From contig NZ_PIPP01000001.1 of NCBI RefSeq assembly GCF_003987345.1, positions 620,001 to 684,000 of the forward strand: a DNA stretch of 64,000 nt, given 5' to 3'. Below the pieces are notes generated by a model, which worked only from the letters and a program-made list of their open reading frames with translations, searched no databases and was not told the origin of the DNA. The position numbers were made by a program, and so were the translations under genes. Every line of letters begins with the position of its first letter. The first letter of the stretch is position 1. Source of the stretch: Aliidiomarina shirensis (GTDB lineage: Bacteria; Pseudomonadota; Gammaproteobacteria; Enterobacterales; Alteromonadaceae). Shown here piece by piece: positions 1 to 8,514 of the stretch.

Positions 1-225
1 AAGTTGGCGGCGCCCACCGAACAGTTCCAGAAACGACACATTACCGTTTTCGCCTTGGAACTCGTAATCACTCTTCACTTTCACCATTGGTAGCTTTCTT
101 CGCTCAGCATTCAATGCATCACGTGCTCTGGTGACTTCCTTTTCCTTAATGAGTAACTGATTAAGAGCTACTTCCCACTCTTCATTCGATACTATTTCTG
201 GTGATGATTGTTTACGATTAGGCAT
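1..225 (-). CDS. DUF899 family protein, N-terminal part (runs off the window)
   Basis: The minus strand from the ATG at 225 stays open to the window edge (75 codons). The start reads MPNRKQSSPEIV and continues with a KEKEVTRARDALNAERRKLPMV block and FLELFGGRRQL, which is the conserved N-terminus of DUF899 thioredoxin-like proteins. The biochemical function of this family is not established. The 3' part lies outside the window, so completeness cannot be judged. Confidence 0.8.
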   Translation of the reverse strand, partial: MPNRKQSSPEIVSNEEWEVALNQLLIKEKEVTRARDALNAERRKLPMVKVKSDYEFQGENGNVSFLELFGGRRQL

Positions 226-249
226 ACATTAAGCCTCATTGTTTGAAAT

Positions 250-672
250 TCAGTACTTAGCCGCTTTTTCACGAACCATACGGTTAATACATTCAGAAAT
301 TGATTTTGCTTTAAGGCCACTTATCGGTAGCGAGTGAAAGTTATTATCACGAGTTTCTATATGAGCAATATATATAAACCATTTAAATTTAACTGTTGAG
401 CTCCGCACAATCTCACTCCACCGTAACGATTTCTGCTTAAACAAATGGCGTAAGGTTACTCCCTCGTCGTCAACCACCACCCACACACCGTTTTTGTAAA
501 TAGCTATCGTTGCAATCACTGCAAATGAAGCTGAGAAAAGAAGCGCAATTAGTGCCGCCCAATTCCCATTGAGTGCTGGACGAATCACGGTGTATGCCAC
601 AATCAAACATACGAACAGCATTGGAAAAAAGCGCTTATATGCCTGCCAACGAAAATAAGCTGTATTACTCAT
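250..672 (-). CDS. Small membrane protein with PH-like C-terminal domain
   Basis: 140 residues. Two hydrophobic helices (about residues 15-35 and 40-58) are followed by a basic, beta-rich half containing VVDDEGVTLRHLF and LRWSEI. That pattern resembles the bacterial PH-like domain found behind two membrane helices in YcxB/YdbT-type proteins. AGGAG lies upstream of the ATG. The start is one base from the stop of the LysR gene upstream, so the two are probably co-translated. The role is unknown. Confidence 0.6.
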   Translation of the reverse strand: MSNTAYFRWQAYKRFFPMLFVCLIVAYTVIRPALNGNWAALIALLFSASFAVIATIAIYKNGVWVVVDDEGVTLRHLFKQKSLRWSEIVRSSTVKFKWFIYIAHIETRDNNFHSLPISGLKAKSISECINRMVREKAAKY

Positions 673-673
673 A

Positions 674-1585
674 CTAATTTCTCCTGCCTATCAACGGAAC
701 CCGCGTGAGTTCCTTAACCTGCTGCGACATCAAGCGAATAAACTCCTTTACCTTGAACGGCATGTAGGAGCGAGACGAATATACGGCATGAATTGGATAA
801 GCTTTTAATGGTAGATCAGAGAAGAGTTGAATAAGCTCTCCTCGCTCAATTTCTTCTCTAAACAACCATAAAGGACCGTGGTGAATACCCTTGCTGTCTA
901 GTACTAGTGCTCGAACCGCTGCAGCGCTGTTAACGGTGATGTTGGCTCTCATATTTTCAACAACATGACCTCTACCGTCAGCGAAGATGATTGGAGCGCG
1001 TTTTTGACCGGGTGAGTAAAGAATAAACTCGTGATCGTCGAGATCGGATAATACAATGGGAGTTCCGCGACGTTCTAGATATTGAGGACTAGCAACAAGC
1101 ACTCTCGGATTTTCGCCAAGCCTTTTTGCGTAAAGAGCTGAATCTGATAACTCACCAATCCTAATTGCAACGTCGATGTTTTGTTCTATGAGATTCTCAA
1201 AATGGCTTCCTAACAACAATTCGACAGACAAACCACTCGCTCGCTGCTGCATTGCTTTCACAACAGGAACAACAAACTTAACTCCAAAATCCGCCGGCGC
1301 TGCAATCCGCATCGACCCCTGCAACTGAGCCACGCCGCCTTTAATTTCTTCCTCAAGTGCTGCCTGTTCATCCACAATGTGGCGAAGCCTATCGTAATAT
1401 CTCTGACCAAGCTCCGTAGGGGTAGAACGCTGCGTAGAACGCCGTAGTAACTTAACTTCTAGGCGATTTTCCAGCGCCGCGATTTTACGGCTTACCGCAG
1501 AAGGCTCGACCCCCATAAGTTCCGCGGCAGCCTTAAAGCTCCCGGACTCGACAACTTGTAAAAAAATTTGCTCAACAGTTTTCAT
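674..1585 (-). CDS. LysR family transcriptional regulator
   Basis: 303 residues. The N-terminal winged helix-turn-helix is clear (residues about 5-60: SFKAAAELMGVEPSAVSRKIAALE, then RRSTQRSTPTELG), followed by a periplasmic-binding-protein-like effector domain. It is divergently transcribed from the SDR gene across a 139-bp gap, the usual layout for a LysR regulator controlling its neighbour. The effector cannot be told from sequence. Confidence 0.9.
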   Translation of the reverse strand: MKTVEQIFLQVVESGSFKAAAELMGVEPSAVSRKIAALENRLEVKLLRRSTQRSTPTELGQRYYDRLRHIVDEQAALEEEIKGGVAQLQGSMRIAAPADFGVKFVVPVVKAMQQRASGLSVELLLGSHFENLIEQNIDVAIRIGELSDSALYAKRLGENPRVLVASPQYLERRGTPIVLSDLDDHEFILYSPGQKRAPIIFADGRGHVVENMRANITVNSAAAVRALVLDSKGIHHGPLWLFREEIERGELIQLFSDLPLKAYPIHAVYSSRSYMPFKVKEFIRLMSQQVKELTRVPLIGRRN

Positions 1586-1724
1586 ACTTATTGCAATTTA
1601 AGCATTTATTAATTGACAAAATAGCCACTTCACTTAATGAGATCAAGTAAATAAGCTGATTTTAGTACCGGATAAACAGTCGTCTCCAGTACAACCAATC
1701 ACTTGATTTCAATGGGAGAATACG
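1586..1724. promoter_or_regulatory. Divergent LysR/SDR promoter region
   Basis: 139 bp between divergent starts, AT-rich. A consensus-like -35 hexamer TTGACA is at about 1613-1618 toward the SDR gene, with no strong -10 partner. GGGAG lies upstream of the SDR ATG. The LysR operator is expected here, but I cannot single out one T-N11-A site with confidence. Confidence 0.4.
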
Positions 1725-2480
1725 ATGTCTAAAGATAACCTAAACGGAAAAGTTGCACTAGTGGCCGGTGGTGCCAAGAATCTTGGTGGCCTTATCAGTA
1801 AAAATTTAGCCCAAAGCGGAGCTAAAGTGGTGGTGCATTATAACAGCGCAGCCACTGAATCGGATGCCCACGACACTGTCCGGGCAATTACTGATATGGG
1901 AGGTGAAGCCATCGCCATTCAAGGCGATTTGACGAAAGCCGCAAATGTCACCGCATTGTTCAAACGAGCAAAAGACCAGTTCGGCGGTATCGATATTGCC
2001 GTGAACACCGTTGGCAAGGTATTGAGGAAACCGATTATAGAAACATCAGAGGAGGAATTTGATGTTATGTTGGCCGTGAATGCCAAAACTGCCTATTTCT
2101 TCTTGAAAGAGGCAGGAATACATTTGAACGACAACGGTAAAATCATCACCATAGTCACGTCCCTATTAGCGGCATTTACCGACGGTTATTCCACCTATGC
2201 AGGTGGCAAGGCACCCGTGGAACATTTTACCAGAGCCGCAGCTAAAGAATTCTCGGCCCGAGGTATTTCCGTGAATAGTATCGGCCCCGGCCCAATGGAT
2301 ACACCATTCTTTTATGGTCAGGAAACACCTGAACGAGTGAGCTATCACAAGTCGCAAGGCATGGGTAGTCAGCTCACCCACATTGAAGATATAGTCCCAA
2401 TTGTGAAGTTTTTAGCCAGTGATGGTCGCTGGATTACAGGACAGACAATTTTTGCGAATGGTGGGTATACCACGCGTTAA
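1725..2480 (+). CDS. SDR family NAD(P)-dependent oxidoreductase
   Basis: 251 residues, typical for classical short-chain dehydrogenases. The cofactor-binding glycine motif is GGAKNLGG near residue 15 (a variant of TGxxxGxG), an N-A-K region lies at about 110, and the catalytic Y-x3-K is in YSTYAGGKA near residue 155. The C-terminus has the common WITGQ and ANGG motifs. It is divergent from a LysR regulator that probably controls it. Substrate unknown. Confidence 0.88.
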   Translation: MSKDNLNGKVALVAGGAKNLGGLISKNLAQSGAKVVVHYNSAATESDAHDTVRAITDMGGEAIAIQGDLTKAANVTALFKRAKDQFGGIDIAVNTVGKVLRKPIIETSEEEFDVMLAVNAKTAYFFLKEAGIHLNDNGKIITIVTSLLAAFTDGYSTYAGGKAPVEHFTRAAAKEFSARGISVNSIGPGPMDTPFFYGQETPERVSYHKSQGMGSQLTHIEDIVPIVKFLASDGRWITGQTIFANGGYTTR

Positions 2481-2486
2481 AAAATA

Positions 2487-2526
2487 AGCTACCGCCTTCG
2501 TTACTAACCATGAGGGCGGTAGTTAA
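2487..2526. terminator. Bidirectional intrinsic terminator
   Basis: An inverted repeat (CTACCGCC ... GGCGGTAG, 2489-2496 and 2515-2522) lies between the convergent SDR gene and the hypothetical gene ending at 2581. On the minus strand it is followed by a T-rich run. Confidence 0.65.
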
Positions 2527-2580
2527 ACAATCTGGCCGAATCCTTGGCAATTTGTAAAGTCTATGGAAGTTCTATTTCGG

Positions 2581-3174
2581 CTAAATCGGAGTATCTTCAA
2601 CCGACACCCATGATTTCTGCATCACCCACTTCCCGAATAGTTTTATATGGCATCGACCAGAATCTGACGCTTCGATAATCTCTCGCGAACAGCGATTCCC
2701 CTCAGCCGGCCCACCATGTTGATAAAAAGAGTGAACAATCACATGTTTCGAGCCATCAGAATGGTTCAAAACATCGTGATAGCCTTCAATGGTCCAAATA
2801 CCTTGCCTCTTAAAAAGATAAAACCCAGATATCTGCGCGCTTTTAGCTACCGCTGTTAAAGCGCTAATATCTGGATTTTGGACCTGCTGAAATGCCCCTA
2901 TATCTGCGTTGTGAATATCGGCCATGCTGGTGCTTCCAGTATTGTTAAGGTCTCCGCCGATATCTGAATTAATCCAAAAAATACGATCGTAAGGCGTATC
3001 CTCAGCCAGCACGAGCAACTCTTTTATTTCAGCTTCACGTAACCACAAGTTCACATGATGTGCCATGTATCCCGGTGGCCACCACTTTACATGCCATGGA
3101 ACGGTAACAACTGCGGTTACTATCAGAACAAAAATACCAAATGCCAGCTTCCAGTAACTCGCTGCTTTTCTCAT
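2581..3174 (-). CDS. Hypothetical membrane-anchored protein
   Basis: 197 residues with one N-terminal hydrophobic helix (about residues 10-27) and then a soluble domain that should face the periplasm. No family is recognised. Near the middle it has pairs such as INSDIGGDLNN and ADIHNADIG. It is convergent with the SDR gene and shares a terminator with it. Confidence 0.6.
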   Translation of the reverse strand: MRKAASYWKLAFGIFVLIVTAVVTVPWHVKWWPPGYMAHHVNLWLREAEIKELLVLAEDTPYDRIFWINSDIGGDLNNTGSTSMADIHNADIGAFQQVQNPDISALTAVAKSAQISGFYLFKRQGIWTIEGYHDVLNHSDGSKHVIVHSFYQHGGPAEGNRCSREIIEASDSGRCHIKLFGKWVMQKSWVSVEDTPI

Positions 3175-3230
3175 TGCAATAGGTTCCTTGGAAATCTGGT
3201 TTTTACCGATATATTAGGGGGTGAAGACCA

Positions 3231-3578
3231 TTACTCTGACCACACTGCGTACTCGTTTCCACTTGGATCGGTAAAATGAAACCTGCGGCCCCCGGGGAAG
3301 CTAAAGATCTGCTTCACAATTTCACCTCCAGCCACTTCAACTTTACCGAGCGAAGCTTCAAGATTGTTGCTACGAAGCACTACTAACGCGCTGCCGAGCT
3401 CCGTTCTCGAAACAAGCTGAGAACGGTAAAAACCACCATCAATGCCTGCATCAAGAATTGCAGTGTAATCGGGCCCATAATCTTGAAAACTCCACTCAAA
3501 AACCTCCGCGAAAAACCGCTTAGTGCCTTCGAGGTTGCTTGCTGGAATTTCGATGTAGTTCATTTTCTCAACTGCCAT
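3231..3578 (-). CDS. VOC (glyoxalase-fold) family protein
   Basis: 115 residues. The start MNYIEIPASNLEGTKRFFAEVFEW and the end FHFTDPSGNEYAVWSE fit a single VOC module of the kind annotated as glyoxalase/bleomycin-resistance-like. GAGGTG precedes the ATG. VOC proteins bind metal and act on varied substrates; which one here is unknown. Confidence 0.82.
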   Translation of the reverse strand: MAVEKMNYIEIPASNLEGTKRFFAEVFEWSFQDYGPDYTAILDAGIDGGFYRSQLVSRTELGSALVVLRSNNLEASLGKVEVAGGEIVKQIFSFPGGRRFHFTDPSGNEYAVWSE

Positions 3579-3787
3579 AAATCACCTCTTAGCCAGATAG
3601 TACGGTTTCTGGCATGGCTATAATCGCCCTACCCACTTACTTCCGAGTTTATGGTTTATAACGCTCGGGCTCAGATGTTACTGCAAAACCTTTATCCGGA
3701 ACCCAAACAAATTGCCTTCAGCGTTTAAAAGTGATTGTACGTCTGGCGTTCTCAATTTAAGAATCGCATTTTGAATGGTAATTAAAA

Positions 3788-4435
3788 TTACCGTTCTGTT
3801 ATATCTCTAGATTTAGGAGTAGGGATTAGTCCTATAAACCGTGCCAAACTCAATAATGTCATGAAAAGCCCAATCATGGCTTGTCCAATAACAAGCGAAT
3901 AGGCAAGTACCCCCAGTGGGGTAACATTGTAATAACCAAAGCTGGTCATAACTACAAAGCTTGTATAAATCGCACCAAAAACACTTTCATGTGATCCCGC
4001 AACAGAGAAAGAGAACAAGCCATTAAAGAAAATATACTGCGCTGCAAACCAAAATATTATTTCAAAATAGTTTTGCATAAGAAGAACAACCATTCTTCGA
4101 TAGCCATGAAGCGCATACTCTTTACCGGCCTTGGTTGCCCTATACTCATCAAACAGCAGAACATTTGTTTGATAAACCACAACCTCAAAAACACGCAATA
4201 GTGCATATACAGCAATAAACAAACCAACGTAGTAATTCTGAATATATAAAACCGCCGGAACGGACAATATAGATAGAAAAACATGCCCTAGCGCCCAAGC
4301 CTCTGAGAAAACGCCTGTTTTGGTTCCAGGGAATATGAATCGTACAAGGTTAAAAAAGGATATTTTCCCCAAAACCTTAAAAATAGAGGCCCAAAAATCA
4401 AGGATAAATGTCTTTGGTTTTTCAGAGTTTTCCAT
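3788..4435 (-). CDS. Integral membrane protein with ion-channel-like pore loop
   Basis: 215 residues with four to five hydrophobic segments. Near residues 165-185 a short loop, SFVVMTSFGYYNVTP, lies between two helices. The spacing and the SFGYY core resemble the selectivity filter of two-helix K+ channels (TVGYGD), but the glycine-tyrosine-glycine is not kept. GAGGA precedes the ATG. Function as a channel is an inference. Confidence 0.6.
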   Translation of the reverse strand: MENSEKPKTFILDFWASIFKVLGKISFFNLVRFIFPGTKTGVFSEAWALGHVFLSILSVPAVLYIQNYYVGLFIAVYALLRVFEVVVYQTNVLLFDEYRATKAGKEYALHGYRRMVVLLMQNYFEIIFWFAAQYIFFNGLFSFSVAGSHESVFGAIYTSFVVMTSFGYYNVTPLGVLAYSLVIGQAMIGLFMTLLSLARFIGLIPTPKSRDITER

Positions 4436-4494
4436 AAAGTCCTCGCTTCGGATTAACGCAGCATCAGGTTTGCACGGACGAGTACCGACGTTGC

Positions 4495-6039
4495 CTATTT
4501 ATCTAGATCCGAAAATCCTGAATATTTTATTCCAGACAGGAATGCCATCTCGCGATTGAATGTCGCTAAATCGCCTTTATTGAAACGCGCCAACGCATCA
4601 TGACCACAGGCTCTCGCCATCACTTGCATAAGCTCAACCGACGCTTCAAAGAAATTCTTCAGTTGTGCTGCTGATTTATCAACATTGAGGCGTTGACGCA
4701 AATCTGCTTTTTGAGTTGCAATTCCCGCCGGGCAATTGTTTGTGTTGCACATGCGGGCAGCTACGCAGCCTATGGATTGCATTGCGCTGTTTGATAAAGC
4801 CACACCATCAGCACCTAAGGCCATTGCTTTAACAAAATCCATCGGTACACGCAGACCACCCGTAATAATAAGAGTTACATCATTGCCCACGCCTTGGGCG
4901 TCGAGGTAGCGCCTCGCACGCGCCAGCGCCGGTATAGTTGGAACGCTAATGTGATCACGAAACATTTCGGGCGCGGCACCAGTTCCACCGCCACGGCCAT
5001 CCAAAATGATGTAATCTGCGCTCGCATCCAAAGCAAACTGGATGTCTTCCTCAATATGATTGGCACTCAGTTTAAAACCAATCGGGATACCGCCAGTTAC
5101 TTCGCGAACGCGATCAGCAAACTTTTTAAAATCTTCAGCAGTGTGTAAGTCTTTAAAGGTTGGCGGCGATATCGCTGCTTCTCCCTCTGGAATGCCACGA
5201 ACTTCAGAAATTTTTCCGATATTTTTATTGCCCGGCAGATGACCACCAGTTCCAGTTTTTGCACCCTGGCCGCCCTTGAAGTGAAAAGCCTGAACATCTT
5301 TCAGCTTTGATTCGTCATAACCAAACTGAGCGCTAGCGAGTTCATAAAAGTAGCGAGAATTAGCTTGCTGCTCTTCGGGTAGCATTCCGCCCTCACCAGA
5401 ACAAATTCCCGTACCTGCTAACTCGGCACCTTTTGCCAACGCCAGTTTAGCCTCTTCAGATAGAGCCCCAAAACTCATATCTGAAACAAATAACGGAATC
5501 TTTAATACCAATGGTTTCTTTGCTTTCGGGCCGATCACCAGTTCGGTACTTACACTGGCGTCCTCAAATAATGGTTTGGTTGCCATTTGCGCCACCATCA
5601 CTTGAATATCATCCCAATGAGGTAACTTGTAACGCGGAACCCCCATTGACGTCATGGGCCCATGGTGCCCCATCTTCGATAACCCATCCCGAGCTAATTG
5701 ATGAATGAATTCAACTGTGGGCTCTTCCTTCGTTACATTCGCAACGGGAATATCGCCCTCGTTGTTTTGAACGCCAGTGCCTTCTTTTCCAATAGCATCA
5801 TCATCGAACTGCTTATGAGTGCCATCGCAAAAAGGCACATTCGCAGAATGCTTACATTGGCATAAATACGCATCCCCGCTTTCTTCGGCAACAAATGATT
5901 TTGGCTTGAAGTCTGTTCCTGCATGCGAACCATCACAAAATGGTTGATTGCTAGAACGGCCACAGGAACAAAAGAAATACTCCGTATCTTTTGAGAGATT
6001 TACTTTGGTAGGTTTATTATTCGCAACTATTGGATTCAT
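4495..6039 (-). CDS. CDGSH iron-sulfur / FMN glutamate-synthase-like fusion protein
   Basis: 514 residues. The N-terminus has two CDGSH motifs: CSCGRSSNQPFCDGSH near residues 24-39 and CQCKHSANVPFCDGTH near 60-75. Each would bind a 2Fe-2S cluster. From about residue 120 the protein is a glutamate-synthase central/FMN-binding domain (MSFGALSEEAKLALAKGA, GGQGAKTGTGGHLPG, DGRGGGTGAAP, and a Cys-rich RMCNTNNCPAGIATQ). There is no glutaminase domain, so it is not a full GltB. AAGGTGAG lies before the ATG. Reaction unknown. Confidence 0.88.
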   Translation of the reverse strand: MNPIVANNKPTKVNLSKDTEYFFCSCGRSSNQPFCDGSHAGTDFKPKSFVAEESGDAYLCQCKHSANVPFCDGTHKQFDDDAIGKEGTGVQNNEGDIPVANVTKEEPTVEFIHQLARDGLSKMGHHGPMTSMGVPRYKLPHWDDIQVMVAQMATKPLFEDASVSTELVIGPKAKKPLVLKIPLFVSDMSFGALSEEAKLALAKGAELAGTGICSGEGGMLPEEQQANSRYFYELASAQFGYDESKLKDVQAFHFKGGQGAKTGTGGHLPGNKNIGKISEVRGIPEGEAAISPPTFKDLHTAEDFKKFADRVREVTGGIPIGFKLSANHIEEDIQFALDASADYIILDGRGGGTGAAPEMFRDHISVPTIPALARARRYLDAQGVGNDVTLIITGGLRVPMDFVKAMALGADGVALSNSAMQSIGCVAARMCNTNNCPAGIATQKADLRQRLNVDKSAAQLKNFFEASVELMQVMARACGHDALARFNKGDLATFNREMAFLSGIKYSGFSDLDK

Positions 6040-6175
6040 AATCTCACCTTACTCTTCATTAGATATTACGCTCAAATTAACTCATACACCCACCGCAACG
6101 GGTTTTCTCAGGTTCAATAATTTCCTCAAATATTCAAATACTCGATGGCCGACCCACTTGAATCTCTCTACTACA

Positions 6176-6313
6176 TTAACCTGAATATGTCTGGCTGATT
6201 AACTTTGACATATTCTCTTTCTGGTAGTCTTCCATTGATGCGTAAAAACCCAAGCATCCAAGTACTAATATTACGCCTATATATAGAGATATCTTTTTAG
6301 CCTTATTACTCAT
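6176..6313 (-). CDS. Small single-helix membrane protein
   Basis: A 45-residue ORF beginning MSNKAKKISLYIGVILVLGC. A basic N-terminus is followed by one hydrophobic helix and a polar tail (EDYQKENMSKLISQ). AAGGA lies about 8 nt before the ATG. No family is recognised. The call rests on RBS plus clean topology. Confidence 0.5.
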   Translation of the reverse strand: MSNKAKKISLYIGVILVLGCLGFYASMEDYQKENMSKLISQTYSG

Positions 6314-6499
6314 GAGGATTTCCTTGATAGTAAGTAGTTGTGGGTGTGGTGATATGCAAGAAGAAACACTGACATTTACTCTCCGTTTGTACCTGTTGTG
6401 GTCTCGATATTACCGATAATGCTTTAACATACATTATGCCCAAAATAACCAGCGCACTTCAGTGCAAACGGCGCAACAGGTACATAGCTTATTGACTTT

Positions 6500-6820
6500 T
6501 TATAGCACATATCTCACCTGTATTGAGACAAATAAAGTTAAAAATACAGCCATATAGACGACAAAGAAAACTAGCATAAAATTGCTTAGCAATGCCAAAT
6601 TCGGATCATTTAGACCTCTCCATTCCCTTTTAAAAAGAAACTTCATAAAGGTGATATTGTTAGAAATCGAGTTATTCAGAAAAAGGCTTGGTTTACCCAT
6701 CGATTCATATTTTTCCGGATGCCTAGTTTCTAGTATTTTAAATAGCCGGATACACAAAAAGAACCACAACAAGACCGAACAAAGAAGAATTACGAATATC
6801 ACTGCAAAGTTATCTATCAC
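6500..6820 (-). CDS. Small two-helix membrane protein, UspB-like
   Basis: 106 residues. Hydrophobic helices lie at about residues 5-27 and 82-102, with a cytoplasmic loop containing RHPEKYESMGKPSLF. The topology and that loop recall UspB-like proteins, though the match is weak. It lies just beyond the left end of the recognisable cassette array and may be an eroded cassette. Confidence 0.5.
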   Translation of the reverse strand: MIDNFAVIFVILLCSVLLWFFLCIRLFKILETRHPEKYESMGKPSLFLNNSISNNITFMKFLFKREWRGLNDPNLALLSNFMLVFFVVYMAVFLTLFVSIQVRYVL

Positions 6821-6835
6821 TTTATACTCCTAGGC

Positions 6836-6897
6836 ACATAATGCCCCGTTAACATACTTCACTTTTTGGTATCGCTTTGTCTGCGATTGTTATAAGC
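6836..6897 (-). repeat. attC site (eroded left end), cassette of DUF4269 gene
   Basis: The right end GTTATAAGC is typical and contains the gene's stop codon. The left end reads ACATAATGCC, with the AAC core lost. This is the last recognisable site of the array. Confidence 0.6.
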
Positions 6898-7408
6898 ACT
6901 GAGCAAGACGCACCTTAAGCTCGTTTTCGGACCAGCGCTCTAGCTCAAGTACTGCAGCGTATGGCTCACCAGAAATCTCCATAACCCGACAAATAGCGGG
7001 TTCTGTTTTAAGGCCGCTTTCTTTAAGCTGCCGTATCTTTTCGATGAACTCATTCCCGCCAATATTTACAAGGCGTTTCATAACCTGATAATGGCGAAAT
7101 GCAGGTTGGAATTTCACTGGCGTTTTCGACGCATATACTTCAATTAGAAATTGGTGACAGTGAAACTGACCTAAGGCGTGATCTTGGCGGGGGTACAAGC
7201 GGTATGATTCATAGCCGGAATATGCCGATGCAAATGCCTCGATAAACGCTTCCTGTTCCTGGTACGTACAAACGATATCGATGTCGCTTTCATTCGTATC
7301 CAGAGAGACAAATATCGTACTTACTACTTCGGGCGAATATGCATCGAGTTTAGTAAGAACTTCCGATTCTTTGATCGCTCTGTTGGCGCGAGCTATTTTG
7401 CTATTCAT
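6890..7408 (-). CDS. DUF4269 (nucleotidyltransferase-like) protein
   Basis: 172 residues from the ATG at 7408; a GTG at 7417 is possible. ESDIDIVC (Asp 42 and 44) resembles the acidic pair of minimal nucleotidyltransferases. FRHYQVMKRLVNIGG and KTEPAICRVMEISGEPYAAVLEL match the DUF4269 pattern. The stop TAA lies inside the attC end. The family's substrate is unknown. Confidence 0.75.
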   Translation of the reverse strand: MNSKIARANRAIKESEVLTKLDAYSPEVVSTIFVSLDTNESDIDIVCTYQEQEAFIEAFASAYSGYESYRLYPRQDHALGQFHCHQFLIEVYASKTPVKFQPAFRHYQVMKRLVNIGGNEFIEKIRQLKESGLKTEPAICRVMEISGEPYAAVLELERWSENELKVRLAQCL

Positions 7409-7427
7409 TCTAGCCACTTCTCGATTT

Positions 7428-7494
7428 CTTATAACGCTTCAAATGTGCCGTGTGCCTTAGCGCAGATACGCTCGCCAACAACCACTTATTATGC
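7428..7494 (-). repeat. attC site, cassette of 7489 membrane gene
   Basis: 67 bp from CTTATAACGC to ATTATGC. The right core has lost its G (ATT for GTT). The neighbouring gene's stop lies inside the site. Confidence 0.7.
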
Positions 7495-7944
7495 ACGTTT
7501 AAATACACGCTCATAAACTTTAAACAATAAATATGAACCGACACCGGCACAAACTGAAAGAAAAAGCGCACCTATGGGTACAAATATATAGCTTAGTGCT
7601 GACGTAGAAGAAATTTGTTCGGCTGTATATAGAGGAGCGGTTATTGACCAGTAACCACTGAATATAACAAGTATGGAAACTAGCAAACTAATGTATAAAG
7701 AAAATCTTCCTTTAAGCGATTCGAAAAGCCTTGTGTAAGCGGCGCATGAGATGAGTAGAACAAAGGGTATTAAGCGAAAAGCGCCAATGAATAAGGCACT
7801 ATCAACACTTGAATTACTAAACGCGGTTTGAGTAGCCTGTTCAACTTCGAAACCACCCACCACCAAAAGTACAAAGAAATGATTTAAATCCTCATAAAGA
7901 AGTATGAATGAGGCTATACAAATTATAATAAATGCTTTTTTCAC
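7489..7944 (-). CDS. Cassette-encoded four-helix membrane protein
   Basis: 151 residues from a GTG at 7944 with GGGAGA six bases upstream. The longer frame starting at 7971 would begin inside the adjacent attC and is rejected. Four hydrophobic segments are spread over the length, the last near residues 122-145. No family recognised. Confidence 0.6.
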   Translation of the reverse strand: MKKAFIIICIASFILLYEDLNHFFVLLVVGGFEVEQATQTAFSNSSVDSALFIGAFRLIPFVLLISCAAYTRLFESLKGRFSLYISLLVSILVIFSGYWSITAPLYTAEQISSTSALSYIFVPIGALFLSVCAGVGSYLLFKVYERVFKRA

Positions 7945-7960
7945 GATTTCTCCCGAATGT

Positions 7961-8114
7961 GTATAACGCATAAGTGCGCTTTTTTAAAATATAAACACTT
8001 ACGCCAATTAATACGATCAAAGATTGCAAGTAACACCGCATTCAACGGAAAGCCTAGCGACTCCTGCTCCGATTGAAGCAAAACCTGCCACGGCTTAATG
8101 TGGGAAAGCTACTC
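7961..8114 (-). repeat. Possible attC site, long or eroded, cassette of GFA/amidohydrolase genes
   Basis: The left end GTATAACGC is good. The best right end is GCTACTC next to the GFA stop codon. The interior shows no clean palindrome, so the boundary is uncertain. Confidence 0.4.
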
Positions 8115-8514
8115 ACTCTGGCAGCCCTTTAAACTCTGGCACATCACCTAAATCTTTATCCCAAACAGCTTTGCTAGATGTAAAGATATGAGCTGTTGGT
8201 GTTATAGAAACTTTCGTATCCAAAGACCCAGCGGGAATGACCAGCAAACCTCCGGCATTAGAGGTTGGTAATGCTGATCCGCAACACGTACAAAAACTTT
8301 TCATGTGGCGAGTGCCTGGAAGCGTAAAGGTCGTCACATAATCTGATCCAACTAACCAAGTCAACTTAGCTTCTCTCGAAAATAAATTGGCCGCATGAGC
8401 AGACCCGGTATCCTTTTGACAATGCTGACAATGACACAGGTAAAAGCCTTCAAACTCCCCCTGCAATTCAAATTTTGCATTGCCACACAAACAAGAACCA
8501 AAATAATTAGTCAT
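8113..8514 (-). CDS. GFA family (glutathione-dependent formaldehyde-activating-like) protein
   Basis: 133 residues with the full zinc-ligand set of the GFA/CENP-V fold: CLC at residues 8-10, CHCQHC at 27-32 and CTCCG near 75. Many members have no proven formaldehyde activity. Its ATG overlaps the TGA of the amidohydrolase upstream by one base, so the two are translationally coupled and probably travel as one cassette. Confidence 0.85.
   Translation of the reverse strand: MTNYFGSCLCGNAKFELQGEFEGFYLCHCQHCQKDTGSAHAANLFSREAKLTWLVGSDYVTTFTLPGTRHMKSFCTCCGSALPTSNAGGLLVIPAGSLDTKVSITPTAHIFTSSKAVWDKDLGDVPEFKGLPE

Noticed and set aside
3655-3685. TTATAACGC ... GTTACT motif like a tiny attC
   Set aside because: Only about 27 bp with no paired arms; probably chance or an unreadable remnant.
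4451-4497. ATTAACGCAG ... CGTTGCC near the glutamate-synthase-like gene
   Set aside because: The right core is not GTT(A/R)RRY and no hairpin is evident.
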